From Chitinophaga filiformis (GTDB taxonomy: Bacteria > Bacteroidota > Bacteroidia > Chitinophagales > Chitinophagaceae), in NCBI RefSeq assembly GCF_021646545.1, contig NZ_JAKIRP010000011.1, positions 186,001-250,000 of the forward strand: a stretch of DNA of 64,000 nt, written 5' to 3'. This document shows positions 52,636-61,021 of the stretch, piece after piece. Within the stretch, counting starts at the first letter, position 1; each line of letters begins with the position of its first letter. The translations under genes were made by a program, and so were the position numbers. Below the pieces are notes generated by a model that was not told where the DNA came from, did no database searches, and saw only the letters and a program-made list of their open reading frames with translations.

Positions 52636-54621
52636 TTATAAACGGATCCGCAGCACACTCAGCGAACGCGGAGCGGTCTTTACCGGGAATCGCTTCCCGG
52701 GTAGCTTCATCTCTGAATGCTTAGGCGACACCCTGCCCGGCTGCTCAAAACCGTTCATGCTGTTCACGTCATCGTTTTGCAGCACTGTCAGCGTTGCCTG
52801 CGCTGCAGGTTTCGCGTCCAGTTCCACGGTATAGGTCTGCTCCTTATCCGATACGTTCACCAGCTTGATGATCAGCTCATGGGTTTTCTCATCCAATGCG
52901 GCAGTGGCATACAGGCTGTCCTGTCCCGCTATGACATCATTATGCATCCGCACCGGCACAACTGCTGTTCCCTTGTTCAACGAGAACAATTGTTGTACGT
53001 AATAATTCGGTGTACCATAAGAACGCAGGTTGTCTACCCATATCAGGTCTGGCGTCCATTGCCAGCCATCCGCATGCGCAAACAGCGGTGCATAGGAGGC
53101 CATGTTCACCACGGCAGCATTCCTTTCCAGTCCGGTCATGAAGGCCGCTTCGGATAACGCCGTCAGCCAGTTGTTCCTGTTATGGATACTAACCGTCTTA
53201 TCGCTTTGCGCGGCATATTCTCCCGCAAATATCTTTGAACCATTGCGCGGATAATTGTCGTAGCGCCGTGCGTTTTGCAGAAACCATTGTGGCGGACGAT
53301 AATAATGTTCGTCAATAATATCCGCATGCATATCGCGCAATTCCTTGTCCAGGTAGTCGAAACGCTCCCCATCAGGATCAGTGCCTGAACTGTTTACCAG
53401 TTTTATCTCAGGGTACTTTTCTTTGATAGCCTTCGTGAAGAGCTTCAGTCGCTCGACATACTGCGGGCCCCAGTTTTCATTACCTACACCCAGCAGTTTC
53501 AGATGGAAGGGTGCCGGATGTCCCATGCGGGCACGCACCTTACCCCATGTGCTGGAGGTATCGCCGTTGGCAAATTCAATCAGGTCCAGGGCATCATGAA
53601 TATACGGATCCAGTTCATCCAGTGGCACCAGCTCTGCTGAGTTGAACTGACAGGCCATGCCGCAGTTGAGAATAGGCAGCGGCTCCGCACCGATGTCTTC
53701 CGCCAGCTGAAAGTATTCGAAGAAACCCAATCCGAAGGTCTGGAAATAGTCTGGTGTAGGGCGATGCGCAAATTCATAATTCCAGCGGTTGATGATCAGC
53801 TGACGTTCTTCTATTGGCCCGATCGTCTTTTTCCACTGATAACGCTGAGAGAGGTCAAATCCTTCTACGATACATCCACCGGGGAAACGGATAAAGCCGG
53901 GCTTCATATCTGCCAGCAGCTGTATCATGTCCGCCCGCATACCTCCGGGACGCCTCTTCCAGGTGTCTTCCGGGAACAGGGAGATCATATCCAGATCAAT
54001 TACACCATTGCCTTCCAGCCATAACTGCAGGGATGCTTTCTGCTCTGTTTCACCAGCGTGGAAGCTGACAGATTCCTTATGCCAGGCAGTGTCCTGCTGT
54101 GAGGGCGTCAATACTGTATCGCCAATCACCTTACCGCTACTATTCAATAATTGTACATGCAGCCTTATACCAGGCTGCTGTTGCCTGTATAGTACCGAAA
54201 AGTCATAACGCAATCCCTGTTTAATGCCCATGCCACGAAAGCCTTCGTTCTTCAACCCGGCATCTCCAGTGCTTGTATTCCTGGCTGTGGCCCGCAGGAA
54301 ACGCGGATTAGCGGTATGCGCAGGCGTCCGGTTTATGACCAGCATATCGCCTTCTTTTACCTTTGTACCATTCACTGTCCATCCCATCAGGGGCTTGAAG
54401 AATTCAAAGGAACGGTTCTTCACGAGTTCTGCATAGATACCACCGTCCGCACCCATATTAATGTCTTCAAAGAAGACACCCCACATTGTCGGTGCTATTT
54501 TCCCCGTGATAGTCCTGGTCTCAACTGTGATGACATTATTACTTTGTGCTGCTGTAATACCCGGCAACAACGATAGTCCTAGTGCGAGTACTTTCAATAC
54601 CTTATTTTTCATTACATCCAT
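52636..54621 (-). CDS. GH51 alpha-L-arabinofuranosidase
   Basis: A 661-residue enzyme. The signal peptide is KVLALGLSLLPGITAAQ, with start at 54621 or 54612. A jelly-roll CBM-like region (~80-220, LHVQLLNSSGKVIGDTVL) lies inside, followed by the barrel with GFIRFPGGCIVEGFDLSQRY, acid/base LLGVGNENWGPQY and nucleophile SKIFAGEYAAQS. The C-terminal beta domain has RSLSVLRIRL at the end. It removes terminal arabinofuranose units from arabinan or arabinoxylan. Context of two GH43 enzymes and SusCD points to arabinan. Confidence 0.93.
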   Translation of the reverse strand: MDVMKNKVLKVLALGLSLLPGITAAQSNNVITVETRTITGKIAPTMWGVFFEDINMGADGGIYAELVKNRSFEFFKPLMGWTVNGTKVKEGDMLVINRTPAHTANPRFLRATARNTSTGDAGLKNEGFRGMGIKQGLRYDFSVLYRQQQPGIRLHVQLLNSSGKVIGDTVLTPSQQDTAWHKESVSFHAGETEQKASLQLWLEGNGVIDLDMISLFPEDTWKRRPGGMRADMIQLLADMKPGFIRFPGGCIVEGFDLSQRYQWKKTIGPIEERQLIINRWNYEFAHRPTPDYFQTFGLGFFEYFQLAEDIGAEPLPILNCGMACQFNSAELVPLDELDPYIHDALDLIEFANGDTSSTWGKVRARMGHPAPFHLKLLGVGNENWGPQYVERLKLFTKAIKEKYPEIKLVNSSGTDPDGERFDYLDKELRDMHADIIDEHYYRPPQWFLQNARRYDNYPRNGSKIFAGEYAAQSDKTVSIHNRNNWLTALSEAAFMTGLERNAAVVNMASYAPLFAHADGWQWTPDLIWVDNLRSYGTPNYYVQQLFSLNKGTAVVPVRMHNDVIAGQDSLYATAALDEKTHELIIKLVNVSDKEQTYTVELDAKPAAQATLTVLQNDDVNSMNGFEQPGRVSPKHSEMKLPGKRFPVKTAPRSLSVLRIRL

Positions 54622-54639
54622 TATCTTTTGTTGACATCA

Positions 54640-56139
54640 TTACTTACTTTTTTTACCCCAGATGGCAACACCGTCGTTATTCAGACCAGTGAATATCATA
54701 CCGGATGTTTTCTTCTCCCAGTCGCGGCCGCGCTGTATCAATACTTTGTCTGTATAACCATTGCTCCAGCGCATTTCCAGCCAGGGAGCATTATAGACCC
54801 ATTTGCTGGCAGCATCATTGTTCAGCGTTCCGTTGGCAGATATTGTTAATGGAACAGACACCTGGAAATCAGGCGATACCTGCTCGTTCCCATAACCTGG
54901 TACAACACGGTACCCCAGTATGATCTGTTCCCAGCTACCGGTAATACTATCCACCGGCACGGTAGCATTGTCCTCCCAGGCATAACGTTCCGGCGATACT
55001 ACCGGCCATCCATCCGCTGTCCAGAACATCTTACGCACATGCATGTCCATAAAGTACTTATTAATACCCGGCCGTCCCTGATGCGCCATATAGTACTGCC
55101 CATTGCCGTCGTCAAACACTGTGCAGTGCGCCACACCCTGCCAGCCACTATGTCCATTGAACTGGTAAGGAGCCACGATCATCGGACCATGATCTACATC
55201 GGTATTGGCATCCGCGCCTTTAAAATCATAGAAAGGACCGTCCGGTTTGTCGCCACGCATTACGCGTGTATTGTACTTCGTCTCCAGCCAGTCGTAGGCA
55301 ATGAACAGAAAGTATTTATTCTGCGCAGCATTATACACCACTTCCGGACCTTCAATATTGCCGTTGTACTTTCCACCTGTAAATCCGCGATTGGCAATAC
55401 GTTTTCCTTTATCGCCACTATTCTGCGCCAATCCTGTAGCAGGATCCAGCTTTAAAACATAAATACCATCCCATGCAGAACCATAATACATCCAGTGCTC
55501 GCCGGAAGCAGTAACCAGCACGCTGGGATCGATGGCATTTGTCTGGATGGCATTATCATTCAGAGAGGTTACCACCAGGCCCTTTTCCGTCCAGGGCCCT
55601 TCCGGCGATGAAGCCGTTGCCAGCCCGATCACACTGAGGCGTCCCACATTGGAAGCAAGGGAATAATACAGACGGTACTCATTGCCAACTTTCTGTACAC
55701 TGGGCGCCCACAGGCTGTTATTGGGTGTACCGCCCTTCTGTTGTATAAAGGAAGCCCCCTGGGATGGAAGCTGGTTAAATACCCATCCCACAAAGGTCCA
55801 CTCCACCAGATCTTTGGACTTACGTACCTGTAGCCCCGGCCTTACGGAAATGCCAAAGCCGGCATCTGTGCTGTAACAGTAGTAGGTATCACCGAACTTC
55901 CTGATGATAGGATCATGTACGTTATACGGTCCCCATTTAGGATAGTACACAAAGGGAGCCACGTCTTCATACGTGTCGTTAATACTGTTGATATCGAAGC
56001 TGGCAACAGGCGGTTCTACATCAGTCGTATCCCTGTTGGACGGAGACGCAGCTTCTTTCTTACCACAGGAAATAACACCTGTCATCAGTAAAAGCAGGAC
56101 GGCCGTATTCCTTACACGAAAAAGGTTCATATACTGCAT
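54640..56139 (-). CDS. GH43 endo-arabinanase-like lipoprotein
   Basis: A 499-residue lipoprotein (lipobox MTGVISCG). The GH43 propeller shows YNVHDPIIRKFGDTYYCYST (base), NAIDPSVLVTASGEHWMYYG (modulator) and NIEGPEVVYNAAQNKYFLFI (acid). The C-terminal ~130 residues (VPVDSITGSWEQIILGYRVV, WLEMRWSNGYTDKVLIQRG) form the lipocalin-like domain found on endo-arabinanases. As a surface lipoprotein beside SusCD it is the likely first cutter of polymeric arabinan outside the cell. Confidence 0.9.
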   Translation of the reverse strand: MQYMNLFRVRNTAVLLLLMTGVISCGKKEAASPSNRDTTDVEPPVASFDINSINDTYEDVAPFVYYPKWGPYNVHDPIIRKFGDTYYCYSTDAGFGISVRPGLQVRKSKDLVEWTFVGWVFNQLPSQGASFIQQKGGTPNNSLWAPSVQKVGNEYRLYYSLASNVGRLSVIGLATASSPEGPWTEKGLVVTSLNDNAIQTNAIDPSVLVTASGEHWMYYGSAWDGIYVLKLDPATGLAQNSGDKGKRIANRGFTGGKYNGNIEGPEVVYNAAQNKYFLFIAYDWLETKYNTRVMRGDKPDGPFYDFKGADANTDVDHGPMIVAPYQFNGHSGWQGVAHCTVFDDGNGQYYMAHQGRPGINKYFMDMHVRKMFWTADGWPVVSPERYAWEDNATVPVDSITGSWEQIILGYRVVPGYGNEQVSPDFQVSVPLTISANGTLNNDAASKWVYNAPWLEMRWSNGYTDKVLIQRGRDWEKKTSGMIFTGLNNDGVAIWGKKSK

Positions 56140-56144
56140 TTACT

Positions 56145-57707
56145 TTAGTAAGAAGCGTTCTGTTTGAACCCTGGATTATTGTCTATCTCTCCCTGTGGGA
56201 TCGGATATAGTTCTTTTCCTGCTTTGTAGTTATTGAACTCCGGATCGCGGGATTTCAGCAACGCGAGTTTGCTCTCGTCCTGCAGCCATCCCCAGCGGCG
56301 GATATCATCAAAGCGGTGACCTTCCAGGCAGAACTCCAGTAAGCGTTCGTGCGCCAGCTGGTCGCGCATCTGTGTCTGCGTCATCACCGCCAGTGTAGCG
56401 GTGATATCGGGCAGTTTGGCGCGGGTCCTTACCTGCTGGATATAAGGTGCAGCCAGGGCAGTCTGCGACTGCTCATTCAGACATTCAGCGTACATCAGCA
56501 GGATATCTGCATAACGCATCAGCCTTTCATTGATACCAGACTTCCAGTCATATTCATTCGGCTTATTACCATCTCCATTTTCATATTTCCTGCAGAAGAT
56601 ATCATTAAGGTAAGAACTGTTGGCATACACCTGTGCAAATGGCTGTCCATAGATCATCTCACCCGGTTTGTTGTAGAAGATGGTTGCACCCAGTCGTGGA
56701 TCCGTCTGATCATCTACCGTTTTTTCCTGCATGAACTCATTGAACACAAACATAGTGGGTTGTACATCCGTCCAGCCGAAATTAGGCGCACCATAAGTAA
56801 TCGCCCTCGCCGACGTCTTTGCCCAGGTAGAAGTGGGAATACCCTGCCATCCAAGGTCAGTTCCTCCCACGGTAGTGGAGAACTGTACCTCGAAGATGGA
56901 CTCTGCATTGTTCTCTTTGCTCTCGGTGAAATTATCTTTGTAATCAGGCATCAGTGAATACACGCCCAGGTCGATCACTTTCCTGAACTGTTCAGCGGCT
57001 TCCGGGTATTTTTTATTAAACAGATAAGCCTTGCCAAGATAACCCATAGCGGCGCCTTTAGTAGCCCTTCCTACCTGGTTGGCGTCTGCACCGTTTACAT
57101 CTTTATAAGACACCGGCAACAGATCGGCCGCTGCCTTGAAGTCGGATATTACCTGATCCCATCCCTCCTGCGCTGTCATCTGCTTACCGTAGAAATCTGC
57201 TTTTGACTGAGGTGTGGTAGTCGGCAATGCCACATTGCCAAACATATTCACCAGGTGAAAGAAATACAGGCCACGCAGGAAATAAGCCTGTCCGAGTACA
57301 CGGTTCTTCTGGTCTTCCGCCATACTGATAGCAGGTACATTATCCAGCACCTGGTTGCAGCGGAAGATGCCTTCATAGTATTCGTCAAACGCCCATCCAT
57401 AGCCGTCGGCATTGCCTGTACCCAGTGCAAACTTACCCACGCCCGAAATGGCTGTCCACGGACTGTTACTCCGGATATCATCTCCTCTTACATCCAGCAG
57501 TATTGGCGTAAAGCGCATATAAGTGCCGTCGAGCAATAGAGGTGCATATGCCGCATTGATACCCTGAACGGCATCATTACCTGTTTGCCAGAAGGTCTCT
57601 GAAGTCTGTGCATTCGGGTTTACCTGGTCCAGTTTTTTGCCACAGCCTGTAGCAAGTATACCGGCAGCGGTCATTGTTAAAATATAATGAGATATAGTAC
57701 GTTTCAT
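56145..57707 (-). CDS. SusD-like surface glycan-binding lipoprotein
   Basis: A 520-residue protein with lipobox AAGILATGCGKK. SusD features include NPNAQTSETFWQTGNDAVQG, YYEGIFRCNQVLDNVPAI, AQAYFLRGLYFFHLVNMF-like text (QAYFLRGLYFFHLVNMFG), AAMGYLGKAYLFNKKYPEAA and the C-terminal ERLLEFCLEGHRFDDIRRWG. It binds oligosaccharides at the mouth of the SusC channel. It is 18 nt downstream of SusC in the standard order. Confidence 0.95.
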   Translation of the reverse strand: MKRTISHYILTMTAAGILATGCGKKLDQVNPNAQTSETFWQTGNDAVQGINAAYAPLLLDGTYMRFTPILLDVRGDDIRSNSPWTAISGVGKFALGTGNADGYGWAFDEYYEGIFRCNQVLDNVPAISMAEDQKNRVLGQAYFLRGLYFFHLVNMFGNVALPTTTPQSKADFYGKQMTAQEGWDQVISDFKAAADLLPVSYKDVNGADANQVGRATKGAAMGYLGKAYLFNKKYPEAAEQFRKVIDLGVYSLMPDYKDNFTESKENNAESIFEVQFSTTVGGTDLGWQGIPTSTWAKTSARAITYGAPNFGWTDVQPTMFVFNEFMQEKTVDDQTDPRLGATIFYNKPGEMIYGQPFAQVYANSSYLNDIFCRKYENGDGNKPNEYDWKSGINERLMRYADILLMYAECLNEQSQTALAAPYIQQVRTRAKLPDITATLAVMTQTQMRDQLAHERLLEFCLEGHRFDDIRRWGWLQDESKLALLKSRDPEFNNYKAGKELYPIPQGEIDNNPGFKQNASY

Positions 57708-57725
57708 TGTAATGCTGTTTAAAGA

Positions 57726-60700
57726 TTAAAGGCCTAACTGTACACCAAACATCACGGTTCTCGGGTTCGGGAAGGAGCCATAATCAAAGCCCCTGTTAAA
57801 CAAACCGTCGCTGATGAAATCCGGATCATAGCCTTTGTATTTGGTGATCGTAACCAGGTTCAATCCTGAGAGATATACACGCAGGCTTCTGAACACATGT
57901 GTCTTACCTAATGCAGATTCGGGAATAGAATATCCGATCTGTGCATTCTGCAGTTTTACGTAAGAACCGCTTTGCACAAAACGATCAGAGAACCTGCCGT
58001 TGTTGATGTCGTTGATCAGTGGTCTTGGCACATTGGTATTGGTGTTGGAAGGTGTCCAGTAATTCAGTTCATCAATATGCGCATTACTATACTGGCCTGC
58101 CATGAGCGCTGAATAAACACCATTGTTCACCTTACTGCCCATATTACCCTGCCAGAAGAATGACAGATCGAAGTTTTTGTAGGAAGCAGATACATTCAGG
58201 CCATAGTAGAATTTAGGGATCACTGAACCCAGGTAGGCCCTGTCAGCATCCGTAATCGCGCCATCGTTGTTCATGTCCTTATATTTGATATCACCGGCTT
58301 TGATACCGCCTGACTGGTCCTGCGTAGCGTGTTTGCCAATTTCGTCCTGGCTCTGGAAGATGCCTTCTGTCTGGTAGCCAAACAGCTCACCCACTTCACC
58401 GCCTACTTCTGTCTTACTACCGGAACCATATACCGGATTGTTCTTACCACCCAGTTTCTCCACTTTGTTGGTCAGGGTATAAGCATTAGCATTGATGGAA
58501 TAATTCAGGGCGCCGATATTGTCTCTGTAGGTCAGCGTGAACTCAATACCACTGTTCTTCAGAGAAGCGGCATTGGTAGTAAGTGTCTGTGGGAAAGAAC
58601 CTACTGAGTAAGGTATAGGGATAGCGGTAATGATATCTTTTGAAAGGCGGTTATAGTATTCCGCCGTAAAAGACAGTTTCTCTTTAAAGAGTCCCAGATC
58701 CAGCGCCACGTTGGTGGTAGTGGTAGACTCCCATTTCAGGGTGGGATCTGTTACCGATACCGTAGTAGAACCTGTGGCCAGTTGATCGCCAAAGAGGTAG
58801 TTGGTGGTATTGTTGATGTAGGACTGGTAGTCATAATACCCCAGGGAGGTCTGATTACCCAATACACCATAACCACCTCTCAGCTTCAGGCTGCTGATGA
58901 AGGAAGGCAATTGCATGAATTTCTCGTTGCTGATATTCCAGGCAGCCGCAAAACCTGCGAAGTTACCGTACCTGTTGGCTGGTGCGAACTTAGACGAACC
59001 ATCACGTCTGAAGTTGGCGGTCAGCAGGTAGCGATCGTCATAGTTGTAGTTAATCCTGCCCAGCATAGAATATAATGCTGCGGTACCTTTCCAGCTGGTC
59101 ACACCTTTAGCGCTTGCCCTGGCTACTGCCGCAAAGGTCCGGAAGTTCAGGTCAGCCGTATCCTGAGCGGTGGCAGCCATCCACTCGTTCTTATCTTCCT
59201 GGTAGGTCATACCGCCCAGGAAATCAATTTTATGTTTGCCTTTTTGCAATTGGTAGGTCAGGGTGTGCTCCAGCAGGCTGGTCTTTGAGTGACCGTACTG
59301 CAGGTACATATAGTATTGTGTATTGAGATAATAGTATCCCATGTCAAAGCGTGGCTCGAAGTGGGAGTTCTCATAGTCAGTTCGGTCAAAGCTGGCATTG
59401 ATCCGGTATTTCAGGTTTTTCACGATCTCCAGTTCCCCCCAGGCATTTCCCAGGAAGCGGTTACGGTCGCTGTAATCATTTACGAGGTTGTTAATGCCCA
59501 CCACGTTGGCAGAGATGGCCCTGTTCTTTACCTGGTCGCTACCACCATAACCACCCAGGCGGGAAGGATCATAGACAGGCATGGTAGGAATAGCGGTCAG
59601 CATACTGGTCACTACACCGCCGAATACGGCATGCCCGTTGGTAGCCCCATAATTGCCCTTGTGCGATTGTGTATAGGCCGCCTTCACACCGTAGCTGAAA
59701 CGGCCTTTTTTGCCCTGCAAATTAGTGTTGAGGGTATAGCGGTCGTATTTCTGCGGACCGACCTGTGTACCTGTCTGGTTAAAATAGCCCAGGGAGGCAT
59801 TGTAAGAGATGTTTTCTGTACCTCCGGAGAGGCCCACGTTATGGTCCTGTATCACACCACGTTTCAGCCCTTCTTTCTGCCAGTCAGTATTGATGTTGGA
59901 GACATAGGAAGGATTGGATGGATCATTGGCAGGCGCCAGGGACAATCCGGCATTTGTTTCTGCTGCAGATACGAGCTGCTGATACTGCGCCCTGTTGGTC
60001 AATGGTATCTTCCTGGCTATTTCCTGTACGCCCGCATAACTGTTGACGTTCACTCTCACCGGCCCTTGTTTGCCTTTCCTGGTGGTGATGATGATCACAC
60101 CGGTAGCAGCCCTGGAACCATATATCGCAGCTGCGGATGCATCTTTCAGTACCTGGATACTTTCAATATCATTCGGTGAAAAATCGTACGGTGCATCTAC
60201 GGGCACACCATCTATTACAAAGAGCGGACTGTTATTGCCGAAAGTTGTTGTACCACGGATCTTTATCTGCACATAACCACCGGGTTCTCCGGAGCCATGA
60301 ACGCTGATACCAGCCGCCTGTCCCTGTAACATTTTGGCCACATCGTAAGACACATTCTTTTTGGCTTCACCCACGTTCACCAAGGCTACGGAGCCTGTCA
60401 GGTCTTTCTTCTTTACGGTGCCATAACCTACTACAACCACATCGTTCAGGTTACGGTACGACTTATCCAGTTTTATAGCAACAGGTGCATCTCCTTTCAG
60501 CACCGTTTCCTTATTCTCAAACCCCATGCTGCTGATGGTAAGGGAAGCACCTTCTTCGGCCTCGATAGTAAATTTTCCTGAAATATCTGTTACTGTTCCG
60601 GCGCCGCCTTTCACACTTACAGTGGCGCCGATAATTGGTTCGTTGTCCGGGCTCACGACCGTTCCACGGAATTTTTTCCTGACGGTTTGCTGGCCGGATG

Positions 60701-60779
60701 CCGGCTCAATGAGCAGCAACAGTGCGCAGGCTAGTATAGGGAATACGCTGCTGTTTAGCAAAATGCGGATCATTTTCAT
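57726..60779 (-). CDS. SusC-like TonB-dependent outer-membrane transporter
   Basis: A 1017-residue transporter. A signal peptide is followed by a CarboxypepD_reg-like domain (RGTVVSPDNEPIIGATVSVK), the link DKSYRNLNDVVVVGYGTVKK, and a plug with LTGSVALVNVGEAKKN and IKIRGTTTFGNNSPLFVIDG followed by IESIQVLKDASAAAIYGSRA. The barrel ends in FPNPRTVMFGVQLGL. No STN domain is present, which agrees with control by an HTCS rather than an ECF sigma/anti-sigma pair. The likely substrate is arabinan oligosaccharide. It is the first gene of the operon. Confidence 0.95.
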   Translation of the reverse strand: MKMIRILLNSSVFPILACALLLLIEPASGQQTVRKKFRGTVVSPDNEPIIGATVSVKGGAGTVTDISGKFTIEAEEGASLTISSMGFENKETVLKGDAPVAIKLDKSYRNLNDVVVVGYGTVKKKDLTGSVALVNVGEAKKNVSYDVAKMLQGQAAGISVHGSGEPGGYVQIKIRGTTTFGNNSPLFVIDGVPVDAPYDFSPNDIESIQVLKDASAAAIYGSRAATGVIIITTRKGKQGPVRVNVNSYAGVQEIARKIPLTNRAQYQQLVSAAETNAGLSLAPANDPSNPSYVSNINTDWQKEGLKRGVIQDHNVGLSGGTENISYNASLGYFNQTGTQVGPQKYDRYTLNTNLQGKKGRFSYGVKAAYTQSHKGNYGATNGHAVFGGVVTSMLTAIPTMPVYDPSRLGGYGGSDQVKNRAISANVVGINNLVNDYSDRNRFLGNAWGELEIVKNLKYRINASFDRTDYENSHFEPRFDMGYYYLNTQYYMYLQYGHSKTSLLEHTLTYQLQKGKHKIDFLGGMTYQEDKNEWMAATAQDTADLNFRTFAAVARASAKGVTSWKGTAALYSMLGRINYNYDDRYLLTANFRRDGSSKFAPANRYGNFAGFAAAWNISNEKFMQLPSFISSLKLRGGYGVLGNQTSLGYYDYQSYINNTTNYLFGDQLATGSTTVSVTDPTLKWESTTTTNVALDLGLFKEKLSFTAEYYNRLSKDIITAIPIPYSVGSFPQTLTTNAASLKNSGIEFTLTYRDNIGALNYSINANAYTLTNKVEKLGGKNNPVYGSGSKTEVGGEVGELFGYQTEGIFQSQDEIGKHATQDQSGGIKAGDIKYKDMNNDGAITDADRAYLGSVIPKFYYGLNVSASYKNFDLSFFWQGNMGSKVNNGVYSALMAGQYSNAHIDELNYWTPSNTNTNVPRPLINDINNGRFSDRFVQSGSYVKLQNAQIGYSIPESALGKTHVFRSLRVYLSGLNLVTITKYKGYDPDFISDGLFNRGFDYGSFPNPRTVMFGVQLGL

Positions 60780-61021
60780 AAACGTGTAATTATTAATAAT
60801 TCAAATAAAACTCTTTTATATGTCGCGGAATTCTTGTCTGGAATACTATAAATAGTTACTTTTATTAGTGTGACAGCAACAATTAAAGCTGCTGTTTCCT
60901 TTTTCCGGACTGTAATCCGGTTGGTACTATGAAGTTGCGAATATTAGTTTTTTTGAGCTCTACAAACCGTATCAAAACTTCAGCAAATCATCTCATTTTC
61001 GATTTTACGTTATGAAACGCT
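60780..61021. other. Divergent control region, SusC / HTCS
   Basis: About 240 AT-rich nt. It contains the palindrome AATTATTAATAATT (60787-60800) and a small hairpin CCGGACTGTAATCCGG (60914-60929). On the minus strand a TTTATTTG box lies near the SusC start, one base off consensus. An HTCS operator is expected here but I cannot define it. Confidence 0.45.

Noticed and set aside
59289..60179. 296-codon plus-strand ORF inside the SusC gene
   Set aside because: Antisense shadow; the minus-strand frame carries all SusC motifs.
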